Notes under the pieces: generated by a model
What the model was told of the DNA's origin: nothing
Database searches by the model: none
The model's input: the letters and a program-made list of their open reading frames with translations, nothing else
In this document: positions 1 to 5,862 of the stretch, piece after piece
Layout of the letters: every line of letters starts with the position of its first letter
Position numbering within the stretch: the first letter of the stretch is position 1
Program-made: the position numbers and the translations under genes
Assembly: GCA_013152825.1 (NCBI GenBank)
Contig: JAADFP010000039.1
Location: 1 to 12,435, forward strand
From: Caldisericota bacterium
GTDB lineage: Bacteria > CAIJMQ01 > JAADFP01
Length of the DNA: 12,435 nt
Direction: 5' to 3'

Positions 1-255
1 CTCTACCTGTATTTTATGGGAGAAAGATATAAAGATAATAGGGTGGAAGCCGGGCTTTACAGCTTGAGAACAGCGAAAATCGACTCGTTCCCGAAAAAGA
101 AGGATATCCCTCACCAGGAAGAGATTATGAGTATATGCATGGAGGCTTTGCATTTCATAATGAAGGAAATTTTGCATCCCGCAGTGAATTTCACCGCGGA
201 TGACGAAGATGCACGCTATTGCAAATACTGCCCGTTTTTCTATCTGTGCAGGTAG
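1..255 (+). CDS. C-terminal end of a PD-(D/E)XK nuclease family protein (AddB/Cas4-like), partial
   Basis: The frame is open from the first base, so this is the last 84 residues of a longer protein that starts outside the window. It begins with LYLYF, which resembles the end of the QxxxY segment of RecB/AddB-type nucleases. It ends with three cysteines spaced C-x2-C-x5-C (CKYCPFFYLC) just before the stop. That spacing is the C-terminal iron-sulphur cluster signature of AddB and Cas4-like members of the PD-(D/E)XK superfamily; the fourth cysteine would lie upstream, out of view. The likely role is DNA end processing in recombinational repair, or a related nuclease activity. No catalytic residues are visible, so the exact family (AddB, a stand-alone PF12705 protein or Cas4-like) cannot be decided. 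The next gene starts 63 bp downstream. Confidence 0.7.
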   Translation, partial: LYLYFMGERYKDNRVEAGLYSLRTAKIDSFPKKKDIPHQEEIMSICMEALHFIMKEILHPAVNFTADDEDARYCKYCPFFYLCR

Positions 256-259
256 TTTC

Positions 260-268
260 TGGTAAAAT
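260..268 (+). promoter_or_regulatory. Possible extended -10 promoter for panD-cysS
   Basis: TGGTAAAAT fits an extended -10 element (TGn followed by TAAAAT). It lies just after the upstream stop codon and about 50 bp before panD. No convincing -35 box is seen, which extended -10 promoters can lack. Read-through from the upstream gene is the alternative. Confidence 0.3.
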
Positions 269-318
269 ATGTAAACCTGCAAAATTTATGAAGGCAAGGA
301 AAACGAGGGAGAGAATAA

Positions 319-675
319 ATGTTAAGAAAATTCCTGAGAGTCAAGATTAAAGGGGCTGTGGTAACGGAGGCTAAGTTGTATTACGAAGGAAGCATTACCC
401 TGGACAAGGAGATTATTGAGAAATCAGGCCTCCTGCCGGGCGAGGAAGTGCTGGTGCTGAATCTAAACAATGGAGCCAGATTTGTCACCTATGTCATTGA
501 AGGGGAAAAGAATTCCGGCGTGGTCTGTCTGAATGGTCCTGCAGCTCGCCTGGGATACCCGGGAGATGAACTGATTATTCTTTCCTTTGCCTATCTCAAC
601 CAGGATGAAATAGCCTCGCATTCTCCCCGTCTTCTGGTGCTGGATAAAAATAATAGAGTGGTAGAGGTGAAATGA
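319..675 (+). CDS. panD: Aspartate 1-decarboxylase (pyruvoyl-dependent)
   Basis: PanD decarboxylates L-aspartate to beta-alanine in the cytoplasm, supplying pantothenate and hence coenzyme A synthesis. The 118-residue product has the usual length. The self-cleavage site is intact: Gly24-Ser25 in YYEGS, where Ser25 becomes the pyruvoyl cofactor. Other expected active-site residues align at family positions: Lys9, Arg54, Tyr58 and the Asn72-Gly73 turn in NGPAA. The start at 319 follows a purine-rich ribosome site (GAGGGAGAG). The stop codon overlaps the cysS start (ATGA), so the two genes are probably translationally coupled. The protein is made as a proenzyme that must be cleaved between residues 24 and 25. 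Identification is firm. Confidence 0.95.
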   Translation: MLRKFLRVKIKGAVVTEAKLYYEGSITLDKEIIEKSGLLPGEEVLVLNLNNGARFVTYVIEGEKNSGVVCLNGPAARLGYPGDELIILSFAYLNQDEIASHSPRLLVLDKNNRVVEVK

Positions 676-2060
676 AGGTATTTACTACGCTGGGAAGGGA
701 AAAGAAGGAATTTGTCCCGCAGGAAGCGGGCAAGGTCAAAATGTATGTTTGCGGAGTTACCCTTTACGACGAATGCCACCTGGGACACGGAAGAGCCTAC
801 GTAGCCTTTGATGTAATGCGAAGATTCCTGGAATCCCGGGGTTACAAAGTAATTTACGTGCAGAATTTTACTGATATTGATGACAAGATAATCAAAAAAA
901 GCCAGGAAGAAGCAAAAGAAGAAAAAGAAATCCCGGGTAAAATAAAGGAAATTGTAGCCAGGTACAAGGAGGCTTATTTTAGGGTAATGGACCAGCTAAA
1001 CATAAAACGGGCGGATATTTATCCCTGTGCCACTGACCATGTTTCTTGCATGATTGAGATGGTAGGGAAGCTTGTAGAAAAGGGATTTGCTTACGAAAAA
1101 GGAGGAGATGTCTTCTTTTCCGTGGAAAAATTTCCCTCCTATGGAAAACTTTCTGGCAAAAACCTGGAAGAGCTCCTTCCCGGGGCAAGAGTGGGAAAGG
1201 ATGAGAAAAAGAAAAATCCCCTGGATTTTGTGCTCTGGAAGTCTGCCAAACCTTACGAACCTTCCTGGGATAGTCCCTGGGGCAAAGGCAGGCCCGGTTG
1301 GCATATAGAATGCTCGGTGATGAGTATGGAGTACCTGGGTGAAACCCTGGATATTCATGGGGGAGGGGAGGATTTAATATTTCCGCACCATGAAAATGAA
1401 ATAGCCCAGTCAGAATCATACACCGGCAGACCATTTGCCAGGTACTGGATTCATAACGGGTTTGTTAAAATCAGCGGGGAGAAGATGTCCAAATCGTTAA
1501 AAAACTTCTTCCTGCTCAGAGAACTCCTGGAAGAATTTGACCCCCGGGTGTTAAGGCTTTACCTTATTTCCACCCATTATCGGAATCCCCTCGATTTCCA
1601 GATAGAAAATATCAAATCCGTTGCCAATTCCTGGCAGAGAATAGAGGAAGCTTGCCTTAAAGCAGAGGAGATGCTGGGAGGAGAGAAAGTGGAGAAACTC
1701 CCTGCTACCTTGTATTTTAAAAACTTTCAGCAGGCAATGGAGGATGACTTTAATACTCCGCGGGCTCTGGGAGCTCTGTTTGATCTGGTGGGAGAGCTCA
1801 ATCGCCGTTTATCCCGGGGAGAAAAAGATGCAGAAACTTTCTCCCTCTATGGGGACCTCAAAGAGATGTTAGATATCCTGGGCTTCCCCCTCCCTCAAAG
1901 AGAGCATCTCTCGCCCGAACTGGAGAAACTTATCCAGCAGAGGGAGGAAGCAAGGAAAAATAAAAACTGGGCAGAAGCAGACAGAATAAGGGAAATCCTC
2001 AAATCCAAAGGTATCCTTCTGAAAGACACTCCGCAGGGGACAGTGTGGAGAAGATTTTAG
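672..2060 (+). CDS. cysS: Cysteinyl-tRNA synthetase
   Basis: CysRS charges tRNA-Cys with cysteine in two ATP-driven steps. The 462-residue protein has normal length for this class I synthetase. The HIGH motif appears as HLGH at residues 36-39 and KMSKS at 271-275. The zinc site that discriminates cysteine from serine is complete: Cys27 (YVCGVT), Cys214 (WHIECS), His239 and Glu243 (PHHENE). The C-terminal part (about 335-462) matches the DALR-type anticodon-binding and tail region, with the usual EADRIRE stretch near the end. The ATG overlaps the panD stop (ATGA), so it is the second gene of a two-gene unit. No clear terminator follows; transcription would run into the repeat-rich gap. Confidence 0.97.
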   Translation: MKVFTTLGREKKEFVPQEAGKVKMYVCGVTLYDECHLGHGRAYVAFDVMRRFLESRGYKVIYVQNFTDIDDKIIKKSQEEAKEEKEIPGKIKEIVARYKEAYFRVMDQLNIKRADIYPCATDHVSCMIEMVGKLVEKGFAYEKGGDVFFSVEKFPSYGKLSGKNLEELLPGARVGKDEKKKNPLDFVLWKSAKPYEPSWDSPWGKGRPGWHIECSVMSMEYLGETLDIHGGGEDLIFPHHENEIAQSESYTGRPFARYWIHNGFVKISGEKMSKSLKNFFLLRELLEEFDPRVLRLYLISTHYRNPLDFQIENIKSVANSWQRIEEACLKAEEMLGGEKVEKLPATLYFKNFQQAMEDDFNTPRALGALFDLVGELNRRLSRGEKDAETFSLYGDLKEMLDILGFPLPQREHLSPELEKLIQQREEARKNKNWAEADRIREILKSKGILLKDTPQGTVWRRF

Positions 2061-2138
2061 ACATTAGACCATGGACTTTAGACGTTAGTCTTAGTAGCGA
2101 GTAGATAGTAGTTGGTAGCGAGGGAAAAGGTAGTGAGC

Positions 2139-2199
2139 AGTGAATGGGTAATCCTGGTTTCTTAGTATCCTGGTATTCCTGGTTTATTGCCTGCCTGTC
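2139..2199 (+). repeat. 61-bp dispersed repeat, copy A (inverted relative to copy B)
   Basis: Aligned by eye to the reverse complement of 12349-12409, this copy agrees at 60 of 61 bases; the only difference is T at 2192. The unit contains three spaced TCCTGGT words (from 2152, 2168 and 2177). Similarity ends at 2199/2200, where the palindromic element begins. Confidence 0.9.
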
Positions 2200-2285
2200 A
2201 TTCCTGCGGAAGCAAGAATCTACATCCTGCATCATATATCCTGTATCTTTCTCATATCTGGATACCTGCTTACGCAGGTATGACA
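2196..2285. mobile_element. MITE/REP-like palindromic element, about 90 bp
   Basis: The ends are 19-bp inverted repeats, 2196-2214 and 2267-2285, agreeing at 17 of 19 positions. Each arm is itself a small hairpin; the right one (2263-2282) has perfect 8-bp arms, ATACCTGC and GCAGGTAT, around TTAC. The core of about 50 bp has ATCCTG/TATCCTG-like units and no gene. The TCATTCCTGCGGAAGCA type of end resembles the widespread short palindromic repeats that give spurious peptides such as SCFRRND on translation. It would depend on a transposase encoded elsewhere. No clear target-site duplication is seen. Confidence 0.65.
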
Positions 2286-2391
2286 CAAGAGAGTATGGAT
2301 GATACAGGAGGCAGAAAGAAAGTGGAGAGGACGGTGAACGGATAACGGATACCGTTTCGAGTGTAGTTTATCCCGACGCCTGCCCGCCCTC

Positions 2392-2409
2392 TCCCGACAC
2401 CTGTCGGGA
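2392..2409. repeat. Perfect 8-bp hairpin (REP-like)
   Basis: TCCCGACA and TGTCGGGA are separated by CC. A related half-unit, TCCCGACGCC, lies just upstream at about 2371. No T-run follows, so a terminator is unlikely; it looks like part of the repeat patchwork. Confidence 0.5.
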
Positions 2410-2491
2410 CGCAACCGCAACCGATTCTGAGTTAGACCGTAGACGCTAAATATTGTACAGGGAAGGGAGGGGGCCCTATAAAACTATAGAA

Positions 2492-2520
2492 TTAACTCCC
2501 AAAATCTGGTATAATATAAT
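2492..2520 (+). promoter_or_regulatory. Sigma70-type promoter for the radical SAM gene
   Basis: A -35 box TTAACT (2492-2497; 4/6 of TTGACA) is followed by exactly 17 bp and a perfect -10 box TATAAT (2515-2520). A second overlapping TATAAT sits at 2510-2515. Initiation would be near 2527, giving a leader of about 175 nt before the gene. Confidence 0.65.
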
Positions 2521-2526
2521 GCAGTG

Positions 2527-2702
2527 GGTGATTATAAGGTAAGGATTTGCCAGGCGTGGAGCTGGCAGAGCGTCTCTGGCTTCGTCGAGATTTTCCTCGG
2601 AATCTTCTCAATAGCCCCCGCAATAGGGAGCTTCGAATATGCTCAGAACGTTAGTTGAGATTCTTCTTTGTAACCCTTTAGAATACGAGAAGGAAGGGTG
2701 AT
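2527..2702 (+). promoter_or_regulatory. Long, potentially structured 5' leader of the radical SAM gene
   Basis: Several helices can be drawn. An 8-bp stem 2546-2553/2562-2569 (TGCCAG core) competes with 2566-2570/2574-2578 (CAGAG/CTCTG). Further stems are 2588-2592/2601-2605, a hairpin 2613-2619/2626-2632, and a long-range TCTCAA/TTGAGA pairing (2606-2611/2655-2660). I recognise no known riboswitch. Parts (GAGATTCTTC, GCTCAGAACG) also resemble decayed intergenic repeats, so the structure could be fortuitous. Confidence 0.3.
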
Positions 2703-4214
2703 ATGAAAGTTACTTTAGTTTATCCCGGGTATCCAGATACTTTCTGGAGTTTTAAACATGCTTTGAAATTTGTCTCCAAGAGAGCCACTCATCCACCTCT
2801 GGGTCTATTAACCGTGGCAGCAATGCTTCCTGAAGAGTGGGAGAAAAAGCTTGTAGATATGAACGTAACCACGCTGAGAGATGAGGATTTATCAGAGGCT
2901 GATTTGGTTTTCATCAGTGCCATGTCTATTCAAAGAGACTCGGCAAAAGAGGTGATTAGCCGGTGCAAAGAGCTGGGGGTGAAAACAGTAGCGGGAGGAC
3001 CTCTATTTACCACCGAATACGAAGAGTTCGAAGATGTGGATTATCTGGTGCTAAACGAGGCTGAAATTACCCTTCCGCCTTTTTTGGAGGATTTTGAAAA
3101 GGGGTGTGCCAGGCATATTTATTCTTCTAACGTATTGCCAGATATAAAAGAAACCCCTCTCCCTCTCTGGGAACTCGTGGATATGAAAAGATACGCCTCC
3201 ATGAATGTGCAGTATTCCCGGGGATGTCCTTTCAATTGCGAATTCTGTGATATTACTACTCTTTTTGGGCACAGGGTGCGCACAAAAGACAAGGAGCAAA
3301 TACTATCCGAGCTGGATGGTTTATTTTCTCAAGGATGGAGAGGAGCAGTATTTTTTGTCGATGACAACTTCATCGGCAATAAAAGAAAGTTAAAGACAGA
3401 CATTTTACCGGGGATAATCGAGTGGATGCAAAAAAGGAAGTATCCTTTTCATTTTACTACCGAGGCTTCGATAAATCTTGCTGATGACGAAGAGCTTATG
3501 CAATTGATGGCTCAGGCAGGGTTTAATATGGTATTTATTGGTATTGAGACTCCAGATGAGGAGAGCCTGGCAGAATGCGGCAAGTTGCAGAATAAGAACC
3601 GTGATTTAATTGCCTGCGTTAGAAAGATTCAGAGGTTTGGGTTAAATGTTACCGGAGGATTCATCGTAGGATTTGATAATGACCGGCCCTCTATTTTTGA
3701 AAGACAGATTGAATTTATCCAGAAAAGCGGAATTATTACTGCTATGGTGGGATTGTTAAATGCTCCTCGCGGTACCAGGCTCTACCAGCGTCTTATAAAA
3801 GAGAACAGGTTAATAAAAAACTTTTCCGGCAATAATACGGATCTTTCTATCAATTTTATTCCCAAGATGAACTATGATACGCTTATTGAGGGATATAAAA
3901 AGATTATCGATAGAATCTATTCCCCCCGGCCTTACTACGAAAGGGTAAGGAGATTCTTAAAAGAGTTTAAACCGTTGCATAAGAGAAAATTTCACTTTCA
4001 CCTGGGTTATCTCCGCTTCCATTCCGGCTACCTGGGGGCTTTTTTAAAGTCCATATGGGTCCTGGGGATAAAAGATAAGGCCAGGATTTACTACTGGAAA
4101 CTTTTCTTCTGGTCTTTGTTCAGGCAACCGCAACTTCTTCCCTCAGCTATTACCTTTGCCATTTATGGATTCCATTTCCGGAAAGTCTTTAAAGATTACT
4201 TGCAAAGCATTTAA
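2703..4214 (+). CDS. B12-binding-domain radical SAM protein with HpnP-like layout
   Basis: Residues 1 to about 140 form a cobalamin-binding-like Rossmann domain (opening KVTLVYPGYPDTFW and including VFISAMSIQ). Residues about 165-390 form the radical SAM barrel with the cluster motif CPFNCEFC (C-x3-C-x2-C), followed by VFFVDDNFIGN and FIGIETPDE. The C-terminal part, YYERVRRFLKEF onward, resembles the DUF4070 domain of the hopanoid C-2 methylase (HpnP) group. Such class B enzymes usually methylate or rearrange unactivated carbons using SAM and cobalamin. The 503-residue length fits. The start at 2703 follows GAAGGAAGGG. No hopanoid or other pathway genes flank it, so the substrate is unknown and I assign no symbol. 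It appears monocistronic, with its own promoter and a likely terminator. Confidence 0.85.
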   Translation: MKVTLVYPGYPDTFWSFKHALKFVSKRATHPPLGLLTVAAMLPEEWEKKLVDMNVTTLRDEDLSEADLVFISAMSIQRDSAKEVISRCKELGVKTVAGGPLFTTEYEEFEDVDYLVLNEAEITLPPFLEDFEKGCARHIYSSNVLPDIKETPLPLWELVDMKRYASMNVQYSRGCPFNCEFCDITTLFGHRVRTKDKEQILSELDGLFSQGWRGAVFFVDDNFIGNKRKLKTDILPGIIEWMQKRKYPFHFTTEASINLADDEELMQLMAQAGFNMVFIGIETPDEESLAECGKLQNKNRDLIACVRKIQRFGLNVTGGFIVGFDNDRPSIFERQIEFIQKSGIITAMVGLLNAPRGTRLYQRLIKENRLIKNFSGNNTDLSINFIPKMNYDTLIEGYKKIIDRIYSPRPYYERVRRFLKEFKPLHKRKFHFHLGYLRFHSGYLGAFLKSIWVLGIKDKARIYYWKLFFWSLFRQPQLLPSAITFAIYGFHFRKVFKDYLQSI

Positions 4215-4266
4215 TTTAAGTGAGCAAGTGAGCAGGGATAGTTAGTTTTGTCCCGGAGGGATTCCG

Positions 4267-4303
4267 AACTTTCATCGGAGCTTCGTGAAGGTTTGAGTTT
4301 TTT
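4267..4303 (+). terminator. Probable intrinsic terminator after the radical SAM gene
   Basis: An 8-bp stem, AACTTTCA (4267-4274) with TGAAGGTT (4286-4293, one G-U pair), is followed four bases later by six Ts (4298-4303). The loop can form extra pairs. The gap before the T-run makes it weaker than a textbook terminator. Confidence 0.5.
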
Positions 4304-4330
4304 AATGTATTCCACTTACTCGAATAAAAC

Positions 4331-5095
4331 ATGAGCAGAAAGCATGCTCTCTATAGGGGAAAAATTTATGTCCCCTTTTTCTGGTTTACCCTGGGAATTA
4401 TCTTTCTCCTCAATCTTGGGGGTTGGCTATTCTATTTAAGTGCTAATGCCTACCTGGAAAGAGAACTGGGGGAAAGGCTTACTACGCTGGCAGGGATAAT
4501 CGCCCGCCTGGTGGAGGAGGGGAGCTCTTCCTATCTTCCGGTAATCCAGGACCTGGAAAAGAAGGGCGAAATTAGGGGAGTTTGTATATGGCAGGAGAAT
4601 GAAAGGAAAGTGATAGGGGAGGTGGATGCCGAAACCTGGAGCATAGTGGATGAAGCGGAGATAAAACGTGCCTGGGAAGGCAAGACTGCCTACACGCTTC
4701 TTTATCCTGTGGAGGGACGGCTGTTCAAACGGGGGTATGCCCCACTGTATAAAAAGGAGAGAGTAGTAGGAGTAGTTGGGGTGGAAGGGGAAGTGTTTAT
4801 GCTGAGGACTTTGTACGGGGTAAGAAAGGCTTTGTTATTAAGCGGGTTGGGAAGCACTATTCTTGTCTTTTCCCTTTTCCTTTTATCCTGGAAATTCCTC
4901 TCCAGGTACCTTTCTCTACTGGAAGAGCTGGAGTTCCAGGAAAGGGTTTCCCGACTGGGCGACATGGCGTCTTCCTTACTGCATGAGATAGGTAATCCCC
5001 CTGGGAATCATGCAGACTACACTGGAAACTTTGAAGGAAGAGGAAGACCCCCGGGAAAAAGAGAAACTGATAGGCTATCTGGAAGAAGAGATTGA
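4331..5095 (+). CDS. Membrane sensor histidine kinase, N-terminal part of a frameshifted gene
   Basis: This frame carries the sensor half of a two-component kinase. A first membrane helix (about 13-37) and a second (about 166-190) bracket a roughly 125-residue extracytoplasmic domain of no recognised family. A short linker leads straight to the phosphoacceptor H-box, LGDMASSLLHEIGNP, with His218; no HAMP domain is apparent. After HEIGNP the frame becomes non-homologous (PGNHADYTGN...) and stops at 5095, whereas the true continuation, LGIMQTTLETL, lies in the frame one base away. The last 30 or so residues are therefore spurious. The start at 4331 lies one codon after an in-frame stop and lacks a clear Shine-Dalgarno sequence. 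No response regulator gene is nearby. The layout (HEIGNPL, short dimerisation domain) resembles NtrB/ZraS-like kinases, and the following operon concerns nitrogen, so a nitrogen-sensing role is possible but unproven. Confidence 0.75.
   Translation: MSRKHALYRGKIYVPFFWFTLGIIFLLNLGGWLFYLSANAYLERELGERLTTLAGIIARLVEEGSSSYLPVIQDLEKKGEIRGVCIWQENERKVIGEVDAETWSIVDEAEIKRAWEGKTAYTLLYPVEGRLFKRGYAPLYKKERVVGVVGVEGEVFMLRTLYGVRKALLLSGLGSTILVFSLFLLSWKFLSRYLSLLEELEFQERVSRLGDMASSLLHEIGNPPGNHADYTGNFEGRGRPPGKRETDRLSGRRD
4997..5001 (+). other. Frameshift site in the histidine kinase (C5 run)
   Basis: With four Cs instead of five the reading frame would continue as ...HEIGNP-LGIMQTT..., joining 4331-5603 into one kinase of about 423 residues. 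One extra C in a homopolymer is typical of a sequencing or assembly error, but a real mutation or slippage cannot be excluded. Confidence 0.8.
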
Positions 5096-5603
5096 TAGAT
5101 TGGCTCACCGGACGAGGAGTTTCCTTCTGGGAAGAGAGAAAGAAGAAAAGATTAATCTCTGTGAATTTATTGAGAGTTATCTTTCATCCTGGAAGGAAAA
5201 TCTTAAAAAAGAAGGTATCTCACTTTTAATTAACATCAAAGGAGAAAATTTCCCCTGGATAGGGAAAAGAGATGATTTGAAGGAGATTATTCATAATCTT
5301 ATCCAGAATGCACGTGAATCTATGGAAGAAAAGGGAGAGATTGTGGTAAGTCTGGAAAAGCGGAAAAAGTATTATCTCCTGAGGATAAAAGATACCGGAG
5401 AAGGCATGAACAGGGAAATACGAAAAAGAATTTTTACCCCCTTCTTTACCACGAAAGGAGAGGGCAGGGGATGGGGGCTGGTGAAAATCAAAAGGATAAT
5501 AGAAGAGTATGGAGGCAAAATAAAGTTTGTCTCAAAACACAAGAAAGGCACGGAGTTTTTAATCTATTTACCTGCTGAGCAGGAGAAACAATCCCCTGTT
5601 TGA
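5010..5603 (+). CDS. Histidine kinase, C-terminal ATPase part of the frameshifted gene
   Basis: This frame carries the rest of the dimerisation domain and the HATPase_c domain of the kinase begun at 4331. The ATP-binding boxes are visible: N-box HNLIQNARESM (near residues 93-103), G1 box DTGEGM (128-133), F-box FTPFFTTK and G2-like GRGWGLVKIKRI. The G2 box is slightly unusual, since the common form is GxGLGLxIVKRI. The ATG at 5010 is the fourth codon of LGIMQ in the kinase frame and has no ribosome site, so it is probably not a true start. If the frameshift is real, this half would be a soluble ATPase fragment without the phosphoacceptor histidine; if it is a sequence error, it is the end of an intact kinase. 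Confidence 0.75.
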   Translation: MQTTLETLKEEEDPREKEKLIGYLEEEIDRLAHRTRSFLLGREKEEKINLCEFIESYLSSWKENLKKEGISLLINIKGENFPWIGKRDDLKEIIHNLIQNARESMEEKGEIVVSLEKRKKYYLLRIKDTGEGMNREIRKRIFTPFFTTKGEGRGWGLVKIKRIIEEYGGKIKFVSKHKKGTEFLIYLPAEQEKQSPV

Positions 5604-5614
5604 AAACATAGAGG

Positions 5615-5644
5615 TTACCAGAATGGGGTATTTTTTACTTTAAG
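5615..5644 (+). promoter_or_regulatory. Tentative promoter for the torF-amtB-glnK leader
   Basis: TTACCA (5615-5620, 4/6 match to the -35 box), an 18-bp spacer and TTTAAG (5639-5644, 4/6 match to -10) would start RNA near 5651, right at the first helix of the leader. Individually weak; supported mainly by position. No better promoter was seen between the terminator and the porin gene. Confidence 0.3.
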
Positions 5645-5650
5645 CTATGT

Positions 5651-5753
5651 GAGCTGAAACGGAGAACTTCTTCAAGACACAGGGAAGTGTCAGTTCAACG
5701 GCGTTCAGTTTGGCCAGAGATTTAGGCCAAAAGGAGCGCCTTTTTTCTTTTTT
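5651..5753 (+). promoter_or_regulatory. Putative attenuator/riboswitch leader of the ammonium operon
   Basis: Two mutually exclusive folds are visible. One is the terminator at 5700-5753. The other is an outer helix, 5652-5661 with 5702-5710 (core CTGAA-A-CG with CGTTCAG, one bulged A), enclosing 5664-5668/5692-5696 (GAACT/AGTTC), a 7-nt bulge, and 5676-5680/5687-5691 (GACAC/GTGTC) capped by the hexaloop AGGGAA. The outer helix takes the 5' arms of both terminator stems. This is the architecture of a transcription attenuator. The core of the known glutamine (glnA) riboswitch, GGAAGUAGG, is absent. Ligand or protein partner unknown; nitrogen status is the natural guess from the downstream genes. 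Confidence 0.5.
5700..5753 (+). terminator. Strong intrinsic terminator upstream of the porin gene
   Basis: GGCGTTC (5700-5706) pairs with GAGCGCC (5734-5740). Across an AG/AG internal loop, TTTGGCC (5709-5715) pairs with GGCCAAA (5725-5731), with a 9-nt loop. TTTTTTCTTTTTT follows at 5741-5753. It could end the kinase transcript, control the downstream operon, or both. Confidence 0.85.
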
Positions 5754-5862
5754 AGCGCATCGCTAAGTACAGGGTAAGTACAAAGGCAGACATTGCCGTC
5801 TTTTTCTACCGGAATGGGTAGGTTCTGTTTGAAACTTTTTTATCCTCAAAAGGGAGGGAAAT

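Larger units (their letters stand above)
2061..2461. other. Repeat-rich non-coding gap after cysS
   Basis: This stretch carries no credible gene. It starts with degenerate short units related to TTAGAC and TAGTAG/TAGCGAG (about 2058-2125), continues with the 61-bp dispersed repeat and the 90-bp palindromic element listed separately, then low-complexity GGATA-like units, a GC-rich block and a perfect hairpin at 2392-2409. A minus-strand open frame crossing the region reads through the palindromic element and is an artefact of it. Layered decayed repeats of this kind are common between genes in some uncultured bacterial lineages. Confidence 0.7.

Noticed and set aside
979..1434. Overlapping minus-strand open frames inside cysS
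   Set aside because: No recognisable domain and no start signals; shadows of the strongly conserved synthetase.
1999..2286. A minus-strand frame encoding SCFRRNDRQ-like peptide
   Set aside because: This peptide is the translation of the palindromic repeat at 2196-2285, a well-known source of false genes.
2061..2460. CRISPR array, suggested by the repetitive gap
   Set aside because: The repeats are degenerate and irregular, without equal-length spacers, and no cas genes are nearby; the nuclease fragment at 1-255 is better explained as AddB-like or a general PD-(D/E)XK protein.
2527..2702. 6S RNA or cobalamin riboswitch in the radical SAM leader
   Set aside because: I could not draw the 6S central-bubble architecture and no B12-box-like sequence is present.
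5700..5740. Glutamine (glnA) riboswitch, suggested by CGTTCA...AAGGAGCG and the nitrogen genes
   Set aside because: The outer helix resembles its P1, but the conserved GGAAGUAGG core is missing and the interior is a plain hairpin.
5785..5797. Possible sigma54 promoter (GGCAGACATTGC) before the porin gene
   Set aside because: GG and GC are 8 bases apart instead of the required 10.
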